A DNA stretch of 64,000 nucleotides from Monoplex corrugatus (taxonomy: Eukaryota > Mollusca > Gastropoda > Littorinimorpha > Ranellidae), in NCBI GenBank assembly GCA_030674185.1, contig CM060307.1:44358681-44422680 (forward strand), written 5' to 3'. The first letter of the stretch is position 1, and every line of letters starts with the position of its first letter. The position numbers and the translations under genes are program-made. The notes under the pieces were generated by a model that ran no database searches, had not been told where the DNA came from, and saw only the letters and a program-made list of their open reading frames with translations. Shown here in pieces: positions 13,769 to 26,674 of this stretch.

Positions 13769-14244
13769 TGTGTGTGTGTAAGAGTGAGCGTGTGAGTGTG
13801 TGTATGTGAGTGTGTGTGCGCGTGTGTGTGTGTTGTGTGTCTGTGTGTGTGTGTGTGCTCGCGCGCGTGTGTATGTGTGCATGTATGCATGCCAATATGG
13901 TACGTGCGTGCCTGCGTGTTTGCAACTAGTTTTGCATAACAAAGACGTACCATGGGTGTTCCAAAAGGCACAAAACCTGCACACACAGTTAGTCCGTACA
14001 ATTAGCTCTACACATCTATACACTATTAGTGTTAGTACTATGAGGTAAGGGTCAAGCATCATGGAAGTATAAGTCAGCCACACACAAACATGGCTGCTGG
14101 CAACATACCATGGGAGTTCCAAAGGGCACATAACCTGCACACAAAGGGCACATAACATGCACACAAAGGCACACAACATGCACATAAAGGGCATATATTC
14201 AGCACACAAAGGGCACATAACATGCACACAAAGAGCGCGATGCG

Positions 14245-14331
<87 letters not shown>

Positions 14332-17300
14332 GGTTCACTATGTCCGGCGATTTTAAACGTGTTTTACAGCTTAGCACCAGAGACTGAGTGTACATGTAAA
14401 TACCGTGAACATAGTTTATTTCTAAATTTATAAGAGTTTGGTGAAGAGAGTTTGATGGTGAGTACCGATGAGAGAGTCTACATGAGAATTGTGAGTACTA
14501 ACAAGACAATTCAGATGAGAGTTCTGTCAAGAGTTTGAATGTCAATATTGTCGAGAAAGCTCAAAAGCTATTGTTGAAAGATACCAAAGGAAATAAGCTT
14601 TGTGGCTGCATCTATGCTAGCTGAATGGGTAGCGCAGACTGTGCTGGGTTTGAGAAATTCTACATGGGAGATAACTCCGTGACTCTCAAGAGTTATGTTA
14701 CTTAGTTGATATTGTTGAAAGAGCTTTCAATGTCTGTACTATCGAAAGAGCTTTAAATATCAGCACTATCTAAAGACTTTAAATACCAGAAATATCGCTT
14801 TAATTATCAGTACTATAGAAAGAGCTTTAAATATCAGTATCATCGCTTTAAATATCAGTGCTATCGCTTTAAATATCAGTACTATGGAAAGAGCTTTAAA
14901 TATCAGTACTATGGAAAGAGCTTTAGATATCAGTATCATGGAAAGAGCTTTAAATATCAGTGCTATCGCTTTAAATATCAGTGCTTTGGAAAGAACTTTA
15001 AATATCAGTACTATGGAAAGAGCTTTAAATATCAGTACTATGGAAAGAGCTTTAAATATCAGTACTATGGAAAGAGCTTTAAATATCAGTGCAATCGCTT
15101 TTAATATCAGTGCTATCGTTTTAAATATCAGTACTATGGAAAGAGCTTTAAATATCAGTACTATGGAAAGAGCTTTAAATATCAGTACTATGGAAAGAGC
15201 TTTAAATATCAGTACTATGGAAAGCTTTAAATATCAGTACTATGGAAAGAGCTTTAAATATCAGTACTATCGCTTTAAATATCAGTGCTATCGCTTTAAA
15301 TATCAGTACTATGGAAAGAACTTTCAATATCAGTGCTATGGAAAGAGTTTTGAATATCAGTGCTATCGCTTTAAATATCAGTACTATCGCTTTAAATATC
15401 AGGACTATCGCTTTAAATATCAGTGCTATCGCTTTAGATATCAGTGCTATCGCTTTAAATATCAGTACTATGGAAAGAGCTTTAAATATCAGTACTATGG
15501 AAAGAGCTTTAAACATCAGTACTATGGAAAGAGCTTTAAATATCAGTACTATGGAAAGAGCTTTAAACATCAGTACTATGGAAAGAGCTTTAAATATCAG
15601 TACTATGGAAAGAGCTTTAAATATCAGTACTATGGAAAGAGCTTTAAATATCAGTATTATCGCTTTAAATATCAGTGCTATCGCTTTAAATATCAGTACT
15701 ATGGAAAGAGCTTTAAATATCAGTACTATGGAAAGAGCTTTAAATATCAGTACTATGGAAAGAGCTTTAAATATCAGTACTATGGAAAGATCTTTAAATA
15801 TCAGTACTATCGCTTTAAATATCAGGACTATCGCTTTAAATATCAGTGCTATCGCTTTAGATATCAGTGCTATCGCTTTAAATATCAGTACTATGGAAAG
15901 AGCTTTAAATATCAGTACTATGGAAAGAGCTTTAAATATCAGTACTATGGAAAGAGTTTTAAATATCAGTACTATGGAAAGAGCTTTAAACATCAGTACT
16001 ATGGAAAGAGCTTTAAATATCAGTACTATGGAAAGAGCTTTAAATATCAGTACTATGGAAAGAGCTTTAAATATCAGTACTATGGAAAGAGCTTTAAATA
16101 TCAGTACTACAGAAAGAGCTTTAAATATCAGTACTATCGCTTTAAATATCAGGACTATCGCTTTAAATATCAGTGCTATCGCTTTAGATATCAGTGCTAT
16201 CGCTTTAAATATCAGTACTATGGAAAGAGCTTTAAATATCAGTACTATGGAAAGAGCTTTAAATATCAGTACTATGGAAAGAGCTTTAAACATCAGTACT
16301 ATGGAAAGAGCTTTAAATATCAGTACTATGGAAAGAGCTTTAAATATCAGTACTATGGAAAGAGCTTTAAATATCAGTACTATGGAAAGAGCTTTAAATA
16401 TCAGTACTATGGAAAGAGCTTTAAATATCAGTACTATGGAAAGAGCTTTAAAGATCAGTACTATTGCTTTAGATATCAGCATTATCGCTTTAAATATCAG
16501 TGCTATCGCTTTAAATATCAGCACTATAGAAAGAGCTTTAAACATCAGTACTATTGCTTTAGATATCAGCATTATCGCTTTAAATATCAGTGCTATCGCT
16601 TTAAATATCAGTACTATGGAAAGAGCTTTAAATATCAGTACTATTGCTTTAGATATCAGTATCATGGAAAGAGCTTTAAATATCAGTGCTATCGCTTTAA
16701 ATATCAGTACTATGGAAAGAGCTTTAAATATCAGTACTATGGAAAGAGCTTTAAATACCAGTGCTATGAAAAGAGCTTTAAATATCAGTGCTATGGAAAG
16801 AGCTTTAAATACCAGTGCTATGAAAAGAGCTTTAAATATTAGTACTGTCGCTTTAAATATCAGTACTATGGAAAGAGCTTTATTTAAATATCAGTGCTAT
16901 GAAAAGAGCTTTAAATATCAGTACTATCGCTTTAAATATCAGTACTATGGAAAGAGCTTTAAATATCAGTACTATGGAAAGAGCTCTAAAAATCAGTACT
17001 ATGGAAAGATCTTTAAATATCAGTGCTATGGAAAGAGCTTTAAATATCAATATTATCGCTTTAAATATCAATAGGCCTACTATGGAAAGAGTTCTAAATA
17101 TCAGTACTATGGAAAGAGCTTTAAATATCAGTATTATCGCTTTAAATATCAGTACTATGGAAAGAGTTTTAAATATCAGTACTATGGAAAGAGCTTTAAA
17201 TATCAGTACTATGGAAACAGCAGCTTTAAATGTCAGTACTATGGAAAGAGCTTTAAATATCAGTACTAAAGAAAAAGCTTTAAATACCAAAAATATCGCT

Positions 17301-19105
17301 TTAATTTAAATATCAGTTCTATCTAAAGGGCTATTACTTAAGTACTGTCAAGATTTCTTAATTAAATTAGTACTGCCCATTAAATATTAGTACTGCCAAG
17401 ACAGAAAGAGCTTTGTAGACGTGAATATTAAAACACTTGAGAGAGGCTTAAATATCAGTACTTTCAAGAGAGCTATTAAAATGAATGCTGTCTACAAGTC
17501 TGTAAATACCAATGCAAACACGAATATTAGCATTATATATGTTACTGCTACCAACAACATCAGCAGAGCTCTAAATGTTAGTACTTGTTGACAGAGGTAC
17601 AAACACTAGTGCGTCTGTGAATAGAGACTGGCTTGTGAGTACTACAGCTATCATGGTGTCAATCATAAAAGTACTTGCGTAAAGATTAGTTGCATCAGTA
17701 CAGTTTAGAGCACAGGTATGGGAATGATTACAGCTTTACATGTCAGTGCAGCGAATACAGCCGTACACATTAGTCACCAGTTTTGGCAAACAGTCACAGC
17801 CTTTCACTCCCGCATCCTATCCTCCAGTTGCAAAATCTTTTTGCCCTTTCACTCCCTCACCCTTTCCACCAACTTCCTGCAATAAACTGACGGATAGGGT
17901 GAGGGAATAAAAGGGTAAGGATTTTACTTTGCTGTCAACGCTGACAATAAGAGACACTGGCGCACTGGGTGAGGGAGTCAAAGGGTTAACTTGTGTGTGA
18001 GTGCCATCCATGTCGCTCACCACTTTTCCAGTTCTTGTCTGCAAAATCCTCGCTAATATCTTCTAGCAACATTTAGCTTAAATACCAGCGTTAATTAACT
18101 ATCACACAAAGATTAGTTTACCATTGCAGTCCATAACACAGGTATGTGACTGATTCATTGCTAACACATGTATTAAATGTCATTCCTTTAACTAACGACG
18201 GCAAATGTAGGCTATACATCAAATCATGAATTATGTCAAACCGGGGCAGCAAGTTCCATGTACAATAACAATGTCCACAATACTCACTAAAAACTCCGAC
18301 ATCAAACTGCAGACAAAGCATCATAGTGAAGGATCTATCAGTTAAAGGGCTTCAGACAAAGCCAGGACAGAAAATATCTAGTTAGAACAGTGTTCTACTT
18401 GTAGAAGACAAGACACGTCACCTCAATTAATGTACATGCCAAGACTTAAGTCACTGCCTCTGAAAACTTTGAGAAAAGGCATTTTGACTGAGGCAATTAT
18501 GTGCATGAGTGTATGCGTGCGTGCATTGGTATGTACGCGTACGTGTGTGTGAGTGCATTTGCGCGTGTATGCGTGTGTCTGCCTTTCTGTCTGTCTGTCT
18601 GTCTGTCTGCCTGTCTCTGTCTGTCTGTCTGTCTGTCTATCTGTCTGTATGTATGCATGTATGTATGTATGTATGTATGTATGTATGTATGTATGTATGT
18701 ATGTATGTATGTATGTATGTATGTATAGTATGTGTCTGTCTGTTTACTTATCTGTGAACAGACCACGTCAACAAGGATTTATCTTTGGTTGGAAACTTGC
18801 CAAATTTGGACTAAAGGTCCGGCCCAATCTAAAGTCATGAGTGCTTAACTTAAGACAAACATGACCCATTCAAGTTTTAGATAGGCGTGACCCATTATTT
18901 TAGTCACTTCGAAACAAACTGCGGAAAAAAAATTGAAAAAGACAGACACACAGAGAGAAAAAAGAAATAAAAAGACAGACACACAGAGAGAAAAAAGAAA
19001 TAAAAAGACAGACACACAGAGAGGAGAATGAAATAAAATGACAGACTGACAACTTGAAAAGGAAGATTGAAATAAAGAGACAGACACGAAATATAAAGAT
19101 AAGCG

Positions 19106-19164
<59 letters not shown>

Positions 19165-19913
19165 ACACAACACGCACACACACACACACACACAGAGGAA
19201 AATGAAATTTTAAAAAGACAGACAGAGTGAGGGGAGAATAGAATAAAAAGACAGACAGAGGAAAGAATGAAATAAAACGACAGAAGAACAGAGAAGCAAA
19301 TAAAAGGGGAGAACAAAGGGAAGAATGAAATAAAAAGACAGAGTGACAGACCCAGGGTTTGCGAAAAGACTGATAGTGAAAAAAAGAAACAGAAAAAAGA
19401 GAGGTCAAGAAGTAGGCGTTCTGCTTAGTAAAGTAACTCCAATCTGGCTGCGAGAGCAGCAAGATAAGCTTAAATTAAAAAAAAAAAAAAGTACAAAGTA
19501 ACAGTGGCCGATATCAGTAGGGCACTGGTGTTTACTAAAGTCACGACCTTGACCCTGCGACCTACCTGACATTCTGAAGGGCATGAAGATCTTCTCTCCT
19601 GTGTCGGGATGGATGATGGCCTGTACACATGTATCAGATGAAGACAATAATTCTACACGCATTCGCTCGTGTGTAAATATTGACACACACACACGCACAC
19701 ATAAACACATATATAATGGGCCGACAGTGATGAGGTCCGATGCTATAAACACGCGGGCTGCTTACCAAAAGTAAAGTGACGTGTGTTATCTTAGATGTCT
19801 GTGGTTAACGCCCTATCGGTATATTTCGTTGAAAACAACATACACAACAATAGGGCTACATAATGGACAATTTGAATAATTTGGCTGAAAGAAGCTGTGT
19901 GTGTGTGTGTGTG

Positions 19914-19977
<64 letters not shown>

Positions 19978-19979
19978 TG

Positions 19980-20019
<40 letters not shown>

Positions 20020-23000
20020 TTGTGTGTGTGAGTGGTGAGTGAGTGTGTATGTGTGTGTGTAGGATACTCCGATTCTGAATCCGATAATAACACCTCTGTG
20101 GTATTCATTCATTCTCATGAAACTGACATCGAGCTTAAAATTGTGGTACCCTATCCGCACCCTATCCACAAACTGCAAAAACTTAACCCTTTGACCTCCT
20201 CACCCTATCGACCAGCTTTCTGCAGGAAGCTGGTGGACAGGGTAAGGGAGTCAAAGAGTTGAGTTTTCGCTTTGCTAGTGTGATTAACTATGCAGGAAGC
20301 TGATAGAGCAGGTGCAGAAGTCAAAGGGTTAAACATTTTCTGAAATCTTCTTTAAGTGCTCCAAACAAAATCAAATCCATGTCTGAAAAGAATACCACTG
20401 CCACATGATGACAAAAACATATCATTCCGAGGTAATCTGATTTGTACATTGCAGTTAACTGGAGCCAAGATTTTATACATAAAGAAAAAGAAAATATATA
20501 TGTAGGCCTACAATGGATAGCATACAATCCACAATACACCATACTGTTCAGAACTCATGAGCTGACATTTATCAGGCATTTCAATGCAAACGTAGAACTT
20601 TCTCAGCTGCAGCGTTATATTTTAAGCCCCAGATTTCAGAGCCATACAAGACAAGAGGTTTCTTCATGTATCAAATAGGTTAAGATAACTGCAGACAAAA
20701 TCACTTAGTCCCTACAACATCCTTCATAAATCAACAACACATCTCTTTGTTTTACTTGATATATTCTGCAGAAATAGCTTTTGAGAAAGGTAATCTTATA
20801 CTGAAAAAGTGACACTGAATAAAAACATGAACTTTTTTTTTACGAGGTTGAGAAGGAGGTGGGTAGGTTTGGAAGGGGAGACAGACAGAAATACAGACAC
20901 GGAAACTCAGAAACAGACAGACCGACAGACACTATGACAAACAGGCCGACAGACAGAGGTGAAGAGACGGAAACAGACACAAACAGAAAGAAAAGACAAC
21001 GCCATAGCAGCAGCAATCAGTTGACCTGTTTGACTTTCTGTGCCTGCCATAGCTCTTTGTCAGTGACACCAGCAGGCACTGTACCCGTCTTGAACTGCTC
21101 TAGAAGCTTCAAACTGTGTTCCAGTTGGGCCTGTAAGGATACAATTCATTTTGTTAAGTTTTAGTCAGTAACTAGGGAACCAGAAAAAAAACATGAAAAA
21201 AGAATAAGAACGCGTATTTAATACAACCAGACAAGAAAGGCGCAATTTCTCGGCCAATTGGCCTTTGTCAAGCGTACACCAATACAAAAATTAGGAGAAA
21301 AAGACTGAAACTTCCCTGCAGTTCCGTAACTAGGGAATTGTCAGTTATTATAGGTTTTTCTGCTCTTCTGTGCTACGAATTCATTTTTCCAATAGACCTT
21401 CATCGCAACTATCCTGTATTGTTGATGCACAACCAATATGGAATTTAATATGGACAGTGTAAAATAAGCCAAGTTAGTGTTCAGAGGTACATGGAAACAC
21501 AAAAATATCAAGCATGTACACTTACCAAAGACAGTATTTAGACCGTGCAGCAACTTAATATCACAGTATATGGGCCCAACAACGAGCATTCACACATCCT
21601 AGAAAACCTACTTGAAATGGGAAAAACGAAAAAGGGAGGGAAAATAAAAAGGAAATCCCATGGTTGATCTTACGCTGCACATGTGGAAATGTCCGGACAA
21701 TTTCACGTGTCTCCTGCATAAATTTTATGTCTCACATGTAGATAGAGATTTGTGAGGATTACAGACTTGTACACATACAATTCTATGGACTGACTGATGT
21801 TGCGTTGTTTTAGCACACCTGACATTTTCTTCTTCCAAAATTCTTTTCAATGCATTTTTGACAAAGTGCAAACAATAAACACATAGATAAACACATGACA
21901 GTAAGAGCAAAGGGTACTGAAATTACAACATAGAATTAGAATCTGAAACTAACAATTCTGGAATAGACACTTTTATCAAAACACTGGCCATTACTGGAGA
22001 AGATAGTTGTAACCTTCTATTCTCCTGACCCCAGCCATATTGGCGGTAATCCAAGATAAACGGACAACAATCTCAACTTCTTCTTATCAATTTTTAATCG
22101 CCATCAATGGTGCAATCTTCGAGTCCAATAGCACTATCGGTCAATCTTCTTCTTCCTCTTCTTCCTCGTTTCTTCTTCTCTTCCTCCTCCTACTACTACG
22201 GCTACTGCAGTTACACCTCCTTATCTTCTTCTGCTCATGTGCCGTTTATACTGCTGTTGTTTTCTTAGCCATGATGGTGGTTAGTAGTGAAGGTCTAAGA
22301 TACTGCTGCAGTTATTGTAAAATTTGCTTTTTTTTTTAACCTTTGCCTGGAACTACAATGCTGTTGCTGATGTGCCTAAAAGCAGAAACAATTATTACCT
22401 GCCACATATAGAGTCAAATAAAGCATTGTTTAAGTTGTGTATCTACAGAAGATAAAAATGACAGAGAGAATTGGCACAAAAAATACACAGTGCCCAATTC
22501 ATCAATAAAACAGACATACTGACCTTAGTGGTGAAGAGAGTGCGGGGGTCGATCACATCCAGGAAATGTTTCAGACGTCCAGTGAAGGTTCCCTGGAAAA
22601 CAACACAGAATTCCAAAATACCCACATTGGCGGTATGCTTACTGCCTGGGGAGAGGTGGTGGCAGGAGATATGGGCTATGCATAACTGTTTAGCAACAAT
22701 TAAGAAGAAGGAGGAAGGGATAATGATGATGGTGGTGGTAGAGGGGAAAGTGATTAAGTAAAAGGATAGGAGGAGGAGGAGGAGGAAGAGGAGGAAGAAG
22801 AAGAAGTAGAAGAAGGGGCCCTTGTATTATCTCCCTTCTGTACAGCTTCAAGTGAGTATTACTGTCTCACATACGGGTTATAAAAGAAGATGGGAAATAA
22901 CCTCATCAAAATTATGTCAAAGTATTCAGAGTGCTCAATGACAAAGATCATATCACAATTTCACGACAGGAACCACCTTTAACTCCTATCAACAGCACTG

Positions 23001-24260
23001 ATGCTTAATAAGTATTTATATCAGTAGTAGCAGACAGTGATGCTGGAGCATAAAGCAACACTATCATTGGGAAAACAATCCTGCAAATCATCCTGGATAC
23101 TTTAACCACAGCTATCAAAGAAAAAAAGCCTTGGGCAAATTATCTTTCCAGAAAACTGGTGAACAGGGTGAGACAGCGAAAGGGTTCAAATATACTGGTC
23201 TCCTGAATTACTCACCCATCACACCCTCATCACTTCACTCACACATACACAAACACACACCATGACCCTGGGGGAAAAATAACATTTTGGTAAAGCAACT
23301 TAAAATGAAAAAAAAGAAGAAAAAAAACCAATCTTGTCTACAGGTGGTGAGAATCACCATTTGTAAGAAAAGGAGTCATAATGTTATCATGATGGAATCG
23401 AAAGCAAGTGTGACTGCCCACGTTCAAGCAAACAGGAACCAGAAAAAAACATAAAAAAGAATAAGAACACATATTTAATACAACCAGACAAGATAGGCGA
23501 AAATTTTTAGCCAGCTGGCTTTTGTCAAGCGTAAGATCACAAACAAACACCAGATACAAATATGAGGAGAAAACGTCTGAAACTTCCCTGCTGCTCCGTC
23601 CAGTGTGAGATGTCATTTTCGGCAGTTTATTCCTTTTCTCACACTGGACGGAGCAGCAGGGAAGTTTCAATCTTTTTCTCCTAATTTTTGTATCTAGTGT
23701 TTGTTTGTTTGTTTGTTTGTGATCTTACGCTTTACAAAGGCCAGTTGGCTGAAAATTTGTGCCTGTCTTGTCTGGTCGTATCAAATACGCATTTTTATTC
23801 CTTTTCCATGTTTTTTTTCTGATGTAATGGGAAAGTAAAGCATGAATTTCAAGCATGCAGTCAATCTGCTGGGTCATGACATTTTTATGTAGTGCAACAG
23901 ATGGAAGCTTGTTGCATATCTAGAGACAATTAAAATGAAAATTATTATCCCAAATAAACATGTACTTCACTGGAACATGCTAATAGCAATACCCACTGAC
24001 AGAAAATATTGAGGGGGGGGGGGGGGAGGGAGAAATGATGGTGCACTGTGTTGTACGCTCTCAAGTTGAGAGCAGCCAGAATTTAACACAGAAAATCCAC
24101 TGTGACAAAAAAACCCACAATGTATCCAATTTCGCATTAAAAACACCACTGTTGCCAGAAAGCACAAACTGTTACTTTGTGTGTGTGAGTGTCTATATGT
24201 GCATCTGTGTGTGTGTCTGTGTGTGTGTGTGTGTGGTGGTGTGTGTGTGTGTGTGTGTGT

Positions 24261-24359
<99 letters not shown>

Positions 24360-26281
24360 TAGTCTTTGATTTAATGTCTATTCACTAAAGTGATTTTAGA
24401 CAACAACAACAAAAACAACAAAAAAGAACACATGAGGAGAAAAGAGGATTAACGATTGAAACAGCAAAACTGGCTAACCATAACATTGAACATGAGAAGT
24501 AACAGAACGTTAAAGATAATTCGCAATAGGAGTTTTTGACAGGCTAACAAAAAATTCATATGTTAAGGATGATGAGGCAAATATGTCAGAAATTGTCTTC
24601 GTTAATAGCGTAGGTATATGTCGTTTTACCTGAACACATGAAAGAATATGACTATGTGTTATCTTCTTTCCACACAGACACACTACATTCCTAGTGTATT
24701 TTGTTTTGAATGCATCAAGTTTCCACCTATACATAAGGGATTGTATACTTCTGCTGGCAGGAAACTGCTTCGGTGTTTTGCTAATTTCAAAGTTCATGTA
24801 ACATTTTAGGTGAGACACAGAGAGGACAACTTGAGTCAAGGGTCACACGTCAAACAAATAAATTGTGATAGCTCATCATCAGTGTGTGTGTGTGTGTGTG
24901 TATGTGTGTGTGTGATGTGTGTGTGTATGTGGTGCTGTGTGTGTGTGTATGTGTGTGTGTGTGTGTGTGTGTATGTGTGTGTATGTGTGTGTGTGTATGT
25001 GTGTGTGTGTATGTGTGTGTGTGTATCTGTGTGTATGTGTGTGTATGTGTGTGTCTGTAGGTGAGACAATGAGAGGACAACTTGAGTCAAGGGTCACAGG
25101 TCAAACAAATAAATTGTGATAGCTCATCATCAGTGTGTGTGTGTGCGTGTGTGTATGTGTATGTGTGTGTGTGTATGTGTGTGTGTATATGTGTGTGTGT
25201 ATGTGTGTGTGTGTGTATGTATGTGTGTGTATGTGTGTGGTGGTGGTCTTTGATTTAATGTCTATTCACTAAAGTGATTTTAGACCAAAAAAAAAAACAA
25301 AAAAAAAAAGGATACATAAGGAGAAAAGAGGATTAACGATTGAAACAGCAAAACTGGCTAACCATAACATTGAACATGAGAAGTAACAGAACGTTAAAGA
25401 TAATTCGCAATAGGAGTTTTTGACAGGCTAACAAAAAATTCATATGTTAAGGATGATGAGGCAAATATGTCAGAAATTGTCTTCGTTAATAGCGTAGGTA
25501 TATGTCTTTTACCCGACACATGAAAGAATATGACTATGTGTTATCTTCTTTCCACACAGACACACTACATTCCTAGTGTATTTTGTTTTGAATGCATCAA
25601 GTTTCCACCTATACATAAGGGATTGTATACTTCTGCTGGCAGGAAACTGCTTCGGTGTTTTGCTAATTTCAAAGTTCATGTAACATTTTTCATACTTTTT
25701 CTGTTTATCTTGAAACTGCTTCCATACACAGGTGTCCACTAAGGTATAATAAGTCTATAACACTCATGCAATGAGAGGGAAAGTTGTATATGATTTGAAT
25801 CTGAGGAGCTCTTTGCCCCCCGTTTGGCAGCCCTATCAACCATATCATTGTAATAAAAAGAACTATGAGATGGTATCCAGCAGAAAATAATGTCAGTGCC
25901 TCTTAAGGATAAACTATTAATCAAGTGAGTAATTTCCAATATCATTTCAGATCTTGTTTGTAATTTTGATAATTCAAGAGCTTGAAGTACAGATTTTGAA
26001 TCAACGCAAAAAAGTATCTGGGGAATCGTCCTAAAAAGATTTATATAATTCAAAGCCATTAAGATTGCAAAGAGTTCTGCAGTAAAGACAGATTTATTAA
26101 GTCCTATATAGAAAGATTTCTCAATTTTGAGAGCAGGTATTAAAAACGCTGAGCCTGCTTGTCTTTCAATTATTGATCCATCAGTATAAACTTTCAAATG
26201 ATCGTAATAAAAGTCTTCTATATGACTTTTAACTTGACTTGCCAGTAAGTTGATATTATCTTCTTTTTTTATGTCAGTGTG

Positions 26282-26356
<75 letters not shown>

Positions 26357-26392
26357 CATCTGTGCGTGTGTGTGTGTGTGTCTGTATGCATC

Positions 26393-26424
<32 letters not shown>

Positions 26425-26591
26425 TGTGTGTGTGTGTGTGTGTATGCGTGTGTGTGCGCGCATGTGTGTGTGCATGCGCGTGTAAGTGTGTGCGTGTGCA
26501 TGAGTGTGTGTGTGTGAGTGTGTGCGTGTGTGTGTGCTGTGTGTGTGTGTTCATGCGTGCACATGAGTGTATGTGTGTGTGTGGTGTGTGT

Positions 26592-26674
<83 letters not shown>

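Noticed and set aside
13344..14395. 338-codon HTHT-rich minus frame and similar Cys/Val frames in other (TG)n blocks
   Set aside because: Dinucleotide repeats are free of stops in all frames; only the two 26-nt microexons within this region have independent support.
14884..17309. Frames of 652, 610 and 487 codons on both strands
   Set aside because: Produced by 27/21-bp satellite units divisible by three; equal openness on both strands argues against coding.
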